From positions 1 to 52,001 of the forward strand of contig JAQBYJ010000031.1 of the NCBI GenBank assembly GCA_027622555.1: DNA of 52,001 nt. The letters run 5' to 3'. The position numbers and the translations under genes were made by a program. This DNA is from Verrucomicrobiota bacterium (GTDB taxonomy: Bacteria; Verrucomicrobiota; Verrucomicrobiia; Opitutales; UBA2995). Shown here piece by piece: positions 25,179 to 32,966 of the stretch (position 1 is its first letter; every line of letters starts with the position of its first letter). The notes below the pieces were generated by a model. It did not search any database. It was not told where the DNA came from and saw only the letters and a list, made by a program, of their open reading frames with translations.

Positions 25179-27536
25179 TTAAAGTGATTTCTTGAAAAGA
25201 TGCTTTTGAAATAGCGTTTGTAAGGCTGGGAGGATCAGAAGGGTGGCCACTCCCGCTATGATCAGAATCGCGGAGATGAGTACACCAACCGTTTTATACG
25301 GAACCAGGGGTGCAAGTAAGAGAGGCGAAAATCCTACACCAATCACAATCAGGTTGCGCACAATTGCTCTGGCGGGTTCTCCAAACATGATCTGCAACGT
25401 TTCAGCCCAGGTGGAGTATTTTTTCCGCAGTTCCTGACTCCGTGCCAGAAAGTGAATCGCGTAATCCACCGCCAGTCCGAGGCTTAACGAGGACAATACA
25501 GCGACCGGCATGTCGTACGGTTTTCCAACGATGCCAATCATGCCGTAGATTAGGCTGATCGTAATTGTCAGAGGGATCATGGACAACAATCCCCATGAAA
25601 TGGACCGAAATAGGACGGACATCAAAATGAGGACGATGACAAAGCTGGAAAGTAGGGCACTCAACATCCCTGCCACCATTTCATCCTGCCAGATCACGTT
25701 GATATAGGTTAATCCAAACCAGTCTGCTTTCACTGTTCCCGGGAAAGGGTTTTCAGCCAGGTAAGCTTCGACTTCGTCGACTACGGCATTCATTTCTCTA
25801 TTATCTCCACTGTTCAGCTGAACCCATATGACTGCCTTTTGATAGTCGGGAGTTATAAAATGCCAGAGGTCGTCCGGCCGGTGACTGCCTTCGTAGGTCA
25901 GCAACGTTTGTGCTACCCCGCGACTTGAGTCCGGTATTCTGTAATATTCGGGATTCCCTTCCAGAAGCTCGCGGTAAACCGTTTTGACGACTCCGGTTAT
26001 AGAGCTGGTTTTACCCACGTTCGAAAGGGTTTCCAGGTGGACTTGTAATTGATCTATGTGGCGCAGAACTTCCGGATCCTTGAATGCCTCCTCCGTGGAA
26101 GATTCCAGGGAGATGTATGCAGGATAGGTGCCAGCAAACCGTTCATTGAGGACGGAGTCGGCGATGCGTATCCGATGGTTTGGCTCGAACCATTTAACCG
26201 GGTTGTCGTTAATAACTATTTGGCTGATTCCATAACCGGAGATCGCCAATAGTACGAGAGTAGCTGACACGATTAGCTTGGGTTTGGATCCTGTAAATTT
26301 CGCGATGTTCGAAAGGATACCTCCTGTGTGAGGCTTTCCCTCAACACCTGATGTTGGTGCGTACCCAAAATTTTGTAACGACTTCTCAGGAAGTAAAGCA
26401 ATGTAAGCCGGAATAAAGACGATCGTGAAAAGCCAGGCCAGCATCACTCCTAACGCCACAAAAATGCCAAACACCTGCACTGGAGGAATCGGGGCCAACG
26501 CTAGAGATCCAAATCCCGCGGTGGTTGTCAAGGAGGTAAACAGCATGGGTCGCCACAACGTTTTAATAACGGCACTTGCGGTTTTCTTTTTGTCTTTGAA
26601 TTCCGGGTACCGGTCGTAGAACTCCGACAGGATATGCACCGCATCCAACACCGCGATAGGCATTATGAAGATCGGGATCATCGAACTCATGATGTGAATC
26701 GTATTCCCACTCAACACTAGGGCGGCCATGGTAACGATCACCGACATCATCGCCACGATCATAGGTGAGATGATCAGAGTCAGACGTTTAAAGAAGAACC
26801 ACATTAACACAAAAATAAGCGCCATCGCCATGGGTGCGGATATACCCATCTGGATAAACATTTGAACGCCGAACGTATCGTTCGCTACGGGAAGACCTGT
26901 TATGTGGTAGACTTCACCGGCGGACTCGAGGCTCTCAATCTTATCCAAAAGGGCTGCAGACACTTCGTGACTCCTGTCTTTCGATTCGAGCGGGATGAAT
27001 AGCAATAGCGATTTTCCCGCCTCATCAATTAACGATCCTTTCATCAAAGGAAGGTTGAGCATGGCATCTCTTAGTTGATGGGCTTCCTCTTCCGTTTCGG
27101 GAGGTTTCTCCATTAACCAATCAAACGACACCGTGCCGATTCCACCTTGTTCGATATTGTCGAGTGTCGAGGGAGAAAGAATCTCATAAGCGATGACCCC
27201 GTCCAGAGTCTTGGCGAACTCTGTTAACTCGAACACATTCGCCAGGGTATTTATGTTAAACACTCCGGCTTCATGTTGTTCGTTGACGACTCCCAGGACG
27301 ATTTGGTCATAGAGAGCGAATTCCGCCTTTTTCTCCCGATGGAGCATTCGATGGGGATTATCGGAGGCCAGCATGTTTTCCGGATCCGTATCGACTTTTA
27401 CACCTGGTAACGGGGCAAATACTTCCGGCCAGATGGTGGGCAATGCTGCAAGCAGGAGCATGAGCACCGTTAGGCCGGCGCTCAGCCATACAACCATTCG
27501 TGGATGTTTTAATCCTGTTTCAGCGATTGAGGCCAT
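25179..27536 (-). CDS. MMPL/RND family transporter
   Basis: A 785-residue inner-membrane pump with two similar halves, each a first membrane helix, a large periplasmic loop and five more helices. The N-terminal helix lies near residues 14-35. The halves carry IMPIAVLDAVHILSEFYDR and LGLAVDYAIHFLARSQELR, the matching helix-4 motifs with an Asp likely to take part in proton relay. The length fits HpnN-like and other MMPL exporters rather than tripartite drug pumps of about 1000 residues. The substrate is probably hydrophobic. Upstream is a DUF2892 gene two bases away, downstream the LolA-like gene, so these act as one unit. Confidence 0.92.
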   Translation of the reverse strand: MASIAETGLKHPRMVVWLSAGLTVLMLLLAALPTIWPEVFAPLPGVKVDTDPENMLASDNPHRMLHREKKAEFALYDQIVLGVVNEQHEAGVFNINTLANVFELTEFAKTLDGVIAYEILSPSTLDNIEQGGIGTVSFDWLMEKPPETEEEAHQLRDAMLNLPLMKGSLIDEAGKSLLLFIPLESKDRSHEVSAALLDKIESLESAGEVYHITGLPVANDTFGVQMFIQMGISAPMAMALIFVLMWFFFKRLTLIISPMIVAMMSVIVTMAALVLSGNTIHIMSSMIPIFIMPIAVLDAVHILSEFYDRYPEFKDKKKTASAVIKTLWRPMLFTSLTTTAGFGSLALAPIPPVQVFGIFVALGVMLAWLFTIVFIPAYIALLPEKSLQNFGYAPTSGVEGKPHTGGILSNIAKFTGSKPKLIVSATLVLLAISGYGISQIVINDNPVKWFEPNHRIRIADSVLNERFAGTYPAYISLESSTEEAFKDPEVLRHIDQLQVHLETLSNVGKTSSITGVVKTVYRELLEGNPEYYRIPDSSRGVAQTLLTYEGSHRPDDLWHFITPDYQKAVIWVQLNSGDNREMNAVVDEVEAYLAENPFPGTVKADWFGLTYINVIWQDEMVAGMLSALLSSFVIVLILMSVLFRSISWGLLSMIPLTITISLIYGMIGIVGKPYDMPVAVLSSLSLGLAVDYAIHFLARSQELRKKYSTWAETLQIMFGEPARAIVRNLIVIGVGFSPLLLAPLVPYKTVGVLISAILIIAGVATLLILPALQTLFQKHLFKKSL

Positions 27537-27538
27537 GA

Positions 27539-27757
27539 TTACTCTCCCTTTTTGTTCTCAAAGGCACATCCGCCTTTGAAGCCCATCGCCCGGAAGGCCA
27601 TTGCGGCGGGACAGAAACCTGTGAATGCCGATTGGATCATATTAAACCCGGCAAATGCAGTCAGGAAATGCCAGTAGGGATGGACCCAGATTCCAAGAGC
27701 TAAACTAACCAGGACCACAAATCCGGCCCATACTAAAACAGCGCGATCTATATTCAT
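27539..27757 (-). CDS. DUF2892 (YgaP-type) inner-membrane protein
   Basis: A 72-residue membrane protein with two hydrophobic segments (VLVWAGFVVLVSLALGIWV and the one ending at FAGFNMIQSAFTGFCP). It matches DUF2892: MNIDRAVLVWAG, then GFNMIQSAFTGFCPAAMAFRAMGFKG. The Cys in GFCP and the later GGCAF are typical. This domain forms the membrane part of the rhodanese protein YgaP, which handles sulfane sulfur, and it is often controlled by ArsR-type regulators. It is the first gene of the minus-strand export operon and is divergent from an ArsR regulator, from which it is separated by 83 bases containing two identical operator-like palindromes. Confidence 0.9.
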   Translation of the reverse strand: MNIDRAVLVWAGFVVLVSLALGIWVHPYWHFLTAFAGFNMIQSAFTGFCPAAMAFRAMGFKGGCAFENKKGE

Positions 27758-27788
27758 AATATTTTTGGGTTGATTTTGGAGTAAACAA

Positions 27789-27834
27789 ATTAGATAACTC
27801 TAATATAGTCAACGCTAAATTAGAGTTATCTAAT
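27789..27834. promoter_or_regulatory. Paired 16-bp operator sites between the ArsR gene and the export operon
   Basis: ATTAGATAACTCTAAT occurs at 27789-27804 and again, inverted, at 27819-27834. The two sites match exactly. Each is itself a near palindrome (TTAGA-N4-TCTAA), as expected for a dimeric winged-helix repressor. Their centres are 30 bases apart, close to three helical turns. The right-hand site ends 6 bases before the ArsR start codon, so binding should block the ArsR transcript as well as the divergent operon. Confidence 0.85.
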
Positions 27835-27840
27835 ATATTT

Positions 27841-28170
27841 ATGCCCGAAAGTTCCGCCAATCAAACCGGCACGCTGCCAAATCCTGAAGACATGGGGAAA
27901 GCGCTTCAGACACTTAGTGCCTTAGCTAACGAGCAACGCCTATTCATCCTTTGCATGCTTTCTCAAGAAGAAGAAATGTCAGTAGGCCAATTGAATGAGC
28001 AACTGGACCTGAGTCAGTCCGCCTTGTCCCAACATTTGAAAAAGCTAAAGGACCAAGGTTACGTCGAAAGTCGGAAGGATGGCTTGAACGTTTATTACCG
28101 TATCGCCAAGGAAGACGTCCTGGAAATCATTGGGCTGCTGCACAAGTTGTATTGCAACCCTGGTGGCTGA
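27841..28170 (+). CDS. ArsR-family regulator, SqrR/BigR-like thiol-switch type
   Basis: A 109-residue winged-helix repressor. The recognition helix is in LNEQLDLSQSALSQHLKKLK, followed by the wing YVESRKDGLNVYYRI. The metal-binding ELCVCDL motif of arsenic sensors is absent. Instead there are two cysteines, Cys38 in RLFILCML and Cys105 in LHKLYC, the positions used for the dithiol that reacts with per- or polysulfides in SqrR, BigR and YgaV. This suggests de-repression when sulfane sulfur rises. The paired palindromes just upstream indicate control of itself and of the divergent DUF2892-MMPL-LolA-like operon. The sensing chemistry is inferred from cysteine position only. Confidence 0.85.
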   Translation: MPESSANQTGTLPNPEDMGKALQTLSALANEQRLFILCMLSQEEEMSVGQLNEQLDLSQSALSQHLKKLKDQGYVESRKDGLNVYYRIAKEDVLEIIGLLHKLYCNPGG

Positions 28171-28245
28171 ATCAGGGTAGAGACCGATCGCCGAGCGGTC
28201 CGTCTGACTTAACCTTCGAAATAGATCGGATTACAAGCAGCGTTT

Positions 28246-29703
28246 TTACCCCTGCGGCTTATTGGAAAAATCATCCAGAACCGGTCCGGGGTTATTGATC
28301 TTGGCAGCCCCGGTAGCTTCGCCGGGAAGTTCTCCGCGCTTGTCACCGCCTTGGGGGCGTTTTGGACCGCGGTCGGGTGACGGGTTTTCCGGAATGGTGT
28401 CGCCGGTTTCCCGGGACCATTGGCTCAGCGCTTCTGCCAGCTTTCTTTCAATGGCTTTGAATTCCCGGTTTCCTGCCAAATTGATCATTTGGTGCTTATC
28501 CGCTTTCACGTTGTAGAGTTCAACTTGCGGACGCGGCGCCAATGGCACGTCCTCTTGCCAGGGTAAGGTTTCTCCGGCCCGGTATTTTTCCCAGAGTTCA
28601 AGAGCGGCTGGGAATTTGGAGTCGTCACTCTCTGTGCTCAGAGCGGCTTTGTTATTGAAAGCATTGCGAATGTAGAGCCAATCACCGAAACGCACGGCCC
28701 TTTCGTGGGCGGCGTAGACATGCCAGTTGTGCTCGGAAAACACATAATCTCGCACCTTGGTTTTGGGGTTCTTCAGGATGGGGGCAAGGCTCACGCCCAG
28801 AAAAGTCGGACCTGCCTTTACGCCGGCCAGATCCATGAAGGTAGAGGAAAAATCAATGGAGCTTACCAGCGCTTCTGTGCGACCCGGGTTGATGTTACCC
28901 GGACTCCAGATAATGAGAGGCGTTTTAACACCGCTGTCATACAGGCGTGTTTTGCAGCGAGGAAATGGCCTGCCGTTGTCTGCGGTATAGACGAAGTAAG
29001 TGTTGTCCGCTACCCCCTGACGTTTCAACTCCTCGACCAGCTTACCTGCATAATAATCGGACCGGCTGACTTCACTGAAATACTCGGCCAGATCCTTTCG
29101 GGTTTCCGGACCGTCATACAGATAGGGAGGTACCACGATGTCATCCGGATCGTAGGCGGGCGAAAATTCATCCAATTGCCAATCCCGGTGCGCGTCGTGA
29201 GAGCCGAACCAGGCAAAAAACGGTTTATCCTTGGGGCGTTCGCTGAGCAGCTGGACCCAGTCTTCGCTTCCAGACGGGTGTCCGCCATCGCTGTCCTTGA
29301 CGAACCCAATTTTCTCGGGGTCATTCATGTGGTTTTTCCCGGAAATCAAAGTGTAGTAACCAGCGTCTCTCAATTTTTGTGCCACTGTTACCTGATCTTC
29401 CGGCAAGACGAGGTGAAGTTCCGGCGCGCCGGTGTTGTGGGGGTAGCGTCCCGTAATGATGCTGCAACGGCTCGGACTACAGCTGCTTGTTGTCAGGTAA
29501 GCGTTATCAAATACCAGGCCTTCGGAAGCGATGCGGTCGAGATTCGGTGTCTTGACGAAAGTGTTTCCGTAGGCACCAATATCTTCTGCCGAGATATCAT
29601 CCGTGATGAAAAACACAAAATTCGGACGGTTCTGAGCTATGATTTGAGAGGCGACACCCGCCAGTGACCAAAGAGCAAAAAAGAGAAGGGTAGATTTTTT
29701 CAT
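28246..29703 (-). CDS. Secreted formylglycine sulfatase
   Basis: A 485-residue type I sulfatase with a signal peptide (about residues 1-24). The metal-binding start RPNFVFFITDDISAED gives the paired aspartates, and TTSSCSPSRCSIITGRYP holds the modification site C75-S-P-S-R, where Cys becomes formylglycine. SGKNHM and SHDAHRDW supply further active-site residues and YTADNGRP carries the later metal ligands. The C-terminal domain ends with a Gly/Pro-rich tail. It would remove sulfate esters from a polysaccharide or smaller substrate in the periplasm or outside; the pattern resembles the heparan-sulfamidase-like group, but specificity cannot be settled. The maturase gene is not in the window. 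Confidence 0.92.
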   Translation of the reverse strand: MKKSTLLFFALWSLAGVASQIIAQNRPNFVFFITDDISAEDIGAYGNTFVKTPNLDRIASEGLVFDNAYLTTSSCSPSRCSIITGRYPHNTGAPELHLVLPEDQVTVAQKLRDAGYYTLISGKNHMNDPEKIGFVKDSDGGHPSGSEDWVQLLSERPKDKPFFAWFGSHDAHRDWQLDEFSPAYDPDDIVVPPYLYDGPETRKDLAEYFSEVSRSDYYAGKLVEELKRQGVADNTYFVYTADNGRPFPRCKTRLYDSGVKTPLIIWSPGNINPGRTEALVSSIDFSSTFMDLAGVKAGPTFLGVSLAPILKNPKTKVRDYVFSEHNWHVYAAHERAVRFGDWLYIRNAFNNKAALSTESDDSKFPAALELWEKYRAGETLPWQEDVPLAPRPQVELYNVKADKHQMINLAGNREFKAIERKLAEALSQWSRETGDTIPENPSPDRGPKRPQGGDKRGELPGEATGAAKINNPGPVLDDFSNKPQG

Positions 29704-29907
29704 AGAACTGATGATTAAATAAGCCTGATGACCTAACAGCTTAGATTACGTTCTACAATCTCGCATCGTGACGATTTTGATTAATTTACCGATTAATCTA
29801 TCGTTGCCAAGTGAAGCTCCTATGGTTCAAATCTTTTCCAAGCTTTCTTTAGGCTCTTTGGCTAGAAATCGACTTTATCCCCAGTTCATTCATTTCCACC
29901 TATTTTT
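29704..29907. other. Divergent promoter region, sulfatase versus lar operon
   Basis: A 204-base gap between two divergent starts. It is AT-rich and must hold both promoters. I see no clear -35/-10 pair, operator or riboswitch in it. Confidence 0.4.
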
Positions 29908-30099
29908 ATGAAAAAAACTATCAGCACCGGCATCTTCCTTTTTCTTTCCCTCGCTCATACTGCAATGGGTCATTCCGCTAACATAGTTCACATGCATCCG
30001 CATGGTGAAAACGGCTTTCTGACTACTTGGATGATAGCCGCCGCAATTGGTTTGGCCTTTGGCGGACGATACCTGATTCAGCGTATTTGCCTGAAATAG
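29908..30099 (+). CDS. Small His-containing membrane peptide at the head of the lar operon
   Basis: A 63-residue peptide that I cannot assign to a named family. It has an N-terminal signal-like segment (MKKTISTGIFLFLSLAHTAMG), a short extracytoplasmic stretch with five histidines (HSANIVHMHPHGENG), one hydrophobic helix (MIAAAIGLAFGG) and a basic end RYLIQRICLK. The stop lies 4 bases before the larE start, so it is probably translated together with larE. Histidines next to nickel-cofactor genes suggest a metal-related role such as nickel capture at the membrane, but this is inference from context. Confidence 0.65.
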   Translation: MKKTISTGIFLFLSLAHTAMGHSANIVHMHPHGENGFLTTWMIAAAIGLAFGGRYLIQRICLK

Positions 30100-30103
30100 T
30101 TTT

Positions 30104-30916
30104 ATGCCCCACATTGAGGAGTTGCTGGGCAGGTTAAAAGCCTGGTTTAACCCAGTTGAAGGAACACTTACCGCCTTTTCCGGAGGCGTCGACTCCGCAT
30201 TGGTCCTGTTTCTCTCCCACAAGTTTCTTGGTGAAAAGGGAATCGGCGTCATTGCAGATTCTCCCAGCCTGAAGCGAAGAGACCTGAAAGTGGCCACCGA
30301 TTTTTGCGACCAGTTTGGTATCCAGCTCCGGATTATAAACACCGGCGAGTTGAATAATCCCAACTACGCGAGCAATCCCAGCAACCGTTGTTTCTTTTGC
30401 AAAGATACCCTGTATCGGACCTTGGAGGATATACGTCCGGAATATCCGGAGTACTATGTGCTAAACGGCACCAATTTAGATGACCATGGCGACTACCGTC
30501 CCGGGTTGCAGGCCGCTAACAATCACGGTGTCTATTCTCCCTTGTCCGATTGTGGAATCACCAAGAAAGACGTCCGGCTCCTGGCCAAGTACTTTGAGCT
30601 TCCTGTGTGGGACAAACCTGCCAGTCCCTGCCTCAGCTCCCGTATCCCTTATGGACAGGAAGTAACGGAAGAAAAACTTCGCCAGATCGAAGCCGCTGAG
30701 ACGATGCTCAATCAATTGGGTTTCGACGAAGTCCGCGTCCGACACTTTGGGTCAGAGGCACGTATCGAAGTGCCTTCCGATCTTCTCAATCAACTGCTTC
30801 CTTTCAAAACTCAGATTCAACAAGCCTTCAATGAAATTGGCTTTGAAACCGCGACCATCGATACCGAAGGATTGGTTAGTGGAAAATTGAATCGCGCGAT
30901 CGCAACTCATGGATGA
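30104..30916 (+). CDS. larE: LarE, ATP-dependent sulfur transferase for the nickel-pincer cofactor
   Basis: A 270-residue PP-loop ATP pyrophosphatase. The PP-loop FSGGVDSAL is at about residues 25-33, followed by the family block NPSNRCFFCKDTLY and KPASPCLSSRIPYG. LarE activates the carboxylates of pyridinium-3,5-biscarboxylate mononucleotide and supplies the sulfur atoms of the nickel-pincer nucleotide. Cys176 is placed like the sacrificial cysteine of the Lactobacillus enzyme; Cys96 and Cys99 could complete a three-cysteine site as in cluster-containing LarE proteins. It overlaps larB by 8 bases and follows the small membrane peptide closely. Confidence 0.93.
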   Translation: MPHIEELLGRLKAWFNPVEGTLTAFSGGVDSALVLFLSHKFLGEKGIGVIADSPSLKRRDLKVATDFCDQFGIQLRIINTGELNNPNYASNPSNRCFFCKDTLYRTLEDIRPEYPEYYVLNGTNLDDHGDYRPGLQAANNHGVYSPLSDCGITKKDVRLLAKYFELPVWDKPASPCLSSRIPYGQEVTEEKLRQIEAAETMLNQLGFDEVRVRHFGSEARIEVPSDLLNQLLPFKTQIQQAFNEIGFETATIDTEGLVSGKLNRAIATHG

Positions 30917-31568
30917 ATACAATCTGGATATGGACCGGGAAAGCCGCCTCGGTTTCCCGGAAGTCGTTTACGGTCAAACCAAATCGGTTGAGCTGCTGAC
31001 GAAGATTTTGGGGGACTACGAGCAGGCGGGCAAAAATGCTCTGGCTTCTCGTTTGCAACCGGAGAAGGGCATAGCGCTTCTAAAAACATTTCCCAACGCT
31101 TTCTTCGATCCGCTTTCCGGCTCCTTTCTTTTGAAGAAAAACCAGCTCGACGAAGCCAACGCCAAGGTAGGAATTCTTTGTGCAGGCAGCTCTGATCTCT
31201 ATGCGGTGAATGAAGCGCTCTATACGCTAAATCTTCTGGAGGAGTCTGCGGTCTGTATCAACGACGTCGGTGTGGCGGGTCTTCACCGCCTGCTCAATCG
31301 CCTGGATGATCTCAAAAAATTCAAAGTCCTTATTGTGGTTGCTGGATTTGAGGGAGCGTTACCTAGTGTGGTGGGAGGTTTGTTGAAACAGCCCATTATC
31401 GCCGTTCCAACGAGTATCGGTTATGGTGTGGCCCAAGGAGGGCATTCTGCGCTACATGCGATGCTTTCCAGTTGCGCGAATGGAATCACAGTCACCAACA
31501 TCGACAACGGTTATGGTGCAGCCATGGCGGCCTACCGCATCATTCAACTGTTACGTTCCCGTTCATGA
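30909..31568 (+). CDS. larB: LarB, P2CMN synthase (NaAD carboxylase/hydrolase)
   Basis: A 219-residue protein with the LarB layout: an N-terminal segment RLGFPEVVYGQTKS, which is a family marker, and a PurE-like domain from about residue 85 with VGILCAGSSDLYAVNEA, GVAGLHRLL, VVAGFEGALPSVVGGL and PIIAVPTSIGYG. LarB carboxylates the pyridinium ring of nicotinic acid adenine dinucleotide and releases AMP, the first step in making the nickel-pincer nucleotide. It overlaps larE by 8 bases and larC by an ATGA, so the three proteins are translationally coupled. Confidence 0.93.
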   Translation: MDEYNLDMDRESRLGFPEVVYGQTKSVELLTKILGDYEQAGKNALASRLQPEKGIALLKTFPNAFFDPLSGSFLLKKNQLDEANAKVGILCAGSSDLYAVNEALYTLNLLEESAVCINDVGVAGLHRLLNRLDDLKKFKVLIVVAGFEGALPSVVGGLLKQPIIAVPTSIGYGVAQGGHSALHAMLSSCANGITVTNIDNGYGAAMAAYRIIQLLRSRS

Positions 31569-32854
31569 GTACTCTTTATGTAGAACCATTTTCCGGCTTG
31601 GCTGGCGACATGTTACTCGGTGCCCTGTGTGGATTGACCGACGGGTATGACGAAATCAAGGCTTTGCCCGATAAGCTCCATTTGCACGATGGCAAGATCG
31701 AGATCAACGAAGTCGAGAAGAATGGAATCGTTTGCAAGCATGTCAAAGTAATCGACTTGAATGAGGGGAAGGAAACACACCACCATTCGCACGACGACGA
31801 GCACAGTCACGGGCATGATCATTCTCACGATCACGACCATGGGCATAGTCACGACCACTCGCACGACCATGATCACGGACACTCTCACAATCACAGCCAT
31901 GGCCGACACTTGAGTGATATTCTGCACCTGATTGACCACGGACACATTTCCGATGGAGCGAAAGAGATAGCCAAAGGCATTTTCCAACTGATCGGCGAGG
32001 CTGAGTCGAGTGTGCACGATATTCCGATCGAAAAAATTCACTTTCACGAGATCAGTGGCGTTGACTCGATTATCGACATTGTCGGTTGCGCGGTGCTTCT
32101 CGATAAGCTCGGTGTTGAAAAAACATTCGCCGATCCGATTTGCGTGGGATTCGGAATGGTGAAGACGCAACATGGCCTGCTTCCAGTTCCGGCCCCGGCC
32201 ACGGCCTTGCTTCTAGCAGGTATGCCAACTTACAAAGGCACCGAAGAAGGCGAGCGCGTGACGCCAACCGGTGCCGCCATCCTCCGCTACTTGAAACCCG
32301 AATTTTCAACTCCGACCCTCAATGTTTCCAAAATCGCCTATGGACCGGGTCAGAAAAACTTTATCGGTCCCAACGTGGTTCGTGTGTCTTTAGTGTCCGA
32401 GGTGACTCAATCGAAAAAGACGCTCTGCGTAGTGGAGACCAATTTGGATGACTGTTCACCCGAATTGCTGGGCGATTTTTTCCAAACCGGTTTATTGAAA
32501 GCCGGAGCTGTAGACTTTACGCTTTCCCCCGTGACCATGAAAAAAGGCCGTCCGGGGCTCAAACTCTCCGCTTTGACTTCGGACGAGAACCGTGAGTCGG
32601 TTTGTGATTTCATTCTGGAGAACACGACAACCATCGGAGTTCGCTTCTACTCGGTTGAACGGAAAGAACTCGATCGAGAGGCGGTGTCTTTAGAAACCAA
32701 ATATGGAACAATCAAGGCCAAGCAAGCAACGACTCCATCTGGAAAGACTCGTACAAAAGTGGAGTACGATGACCTGCAAAAGGTTGCCTCAGAAAAGGGG
32801 ATTTCCGTCCTTCAATTGAAGCAGGAGATCGAGGGAACCGATAAACCGGTATAG
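31565..32854 (+). CDS. larC: LarC, nickel insertion protein with a His-rich tract
   Basis: A 429-residue protein from the ATG at 31565, which overlaps the larB stop by ATGA; an in-frame ATG further up lies inside larB and is rejected. The N-terminus YVEPFSGLAGDM is the family signature. Residues about 72-115 are a long histidine/aspartate-rich tract of HSHDH-type units, typical of nickel-binding LarC proteins. Later blocks include FHEISGVDSIIDIVG, TPTGAAILRYL, ETNLDDCSPE and MKKGRPG. LarC inserts nickel into the dithio-carboxylated nucleotide in a CTP-dependent reaction. Both halves (LarC1 and LarC2) are in one uninterrupted frame here. No larA-type racemase gene follows. Confidence 0.93.
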   Translation: MSTLYVEPFSGLAGDMLLGALCGLTDGYDEIKALPDKLHLHDGKIEINEVEKNGIVCKHVKVIDLNEGKETHHHSHDDEHSHGHDHSHDHDHGHSHDHSHDHDHGHSHNHSHGRHLSDILHLIDHGHISDGAKEIAKGIFQLIGEAESSVHDIPIEKIHFHEISGVDSIIDIVGCAVLLDKLGVEKTFADPICVGFGMVKTQHGLLPVPAPATALLLAGMPTYKGTEEGERVTPTGAAILRYLKPEFSTPTLNVSKIAYGPGQKNFIGPNVVRVSLVSEVTQSKKTLCVVETNLDDCSPELLGDFFQTGLLKAGAVDFTLSPVTMKKGRPGLKLSALTSDENRESVCDFILENTTTIGVRFYSVERKELDREAVSLETKYGTIKAKQATTPSGKTRTKVEYDDLQKVASEKGISVLQLKQEIEGTDKPV

Positions 32855-32866
32855 CAGGCTTCTAGC

Positions 32867-32937
32867 TGTAGGAGGGGCTTTACGCCCCGATTGTTCGAAG
32901 AGCTACAAAGTGATCGCGGGATAAACCCGCTCCTACA
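32867..32937. repeat. REP-like palindromic element (two hairpins in an outer inverted repeat)
   Basis: TGTAGGAG (32867-32874) and CTCCTACA (32930-32937) bracket two hairpins, GGGGC-TTTAC-GCCCC (32874-32888) and GCGGG-ATAAA-CCCGC (32916-32930). The order TGTAGGAG then a G/C hairpin is the layout of REP elements arranged head to head. It lies between the convergent ends of larC and the DUF1592 gene and may also help end transcription or protect the mRNA end. Confidence 0.8.
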
Positions 32938-32966
32938 AAATTTAAAATAGATCGAAAAAAACGAAC

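Noticed and set aside
28171-28245. GACCG...CGGTC inverted pair after the ArsR gene as a terminator
   Set aside because: The stem is only 5 bp and no T run follows.
28705-29667. Long open frame (320 codons) on the plus strand
   Set aside because: It lies wholly antisense to the sulfatase, whose frame carries clear motifs; this is a codon-bias shadow.
31780-31910. Repetitive DNA in larC considered as a CRISPR or tandem repeat
   Set aside because: The repetition comes from His/Asp codons of the nickel-binding tract; units vary in length and there are no spacers.
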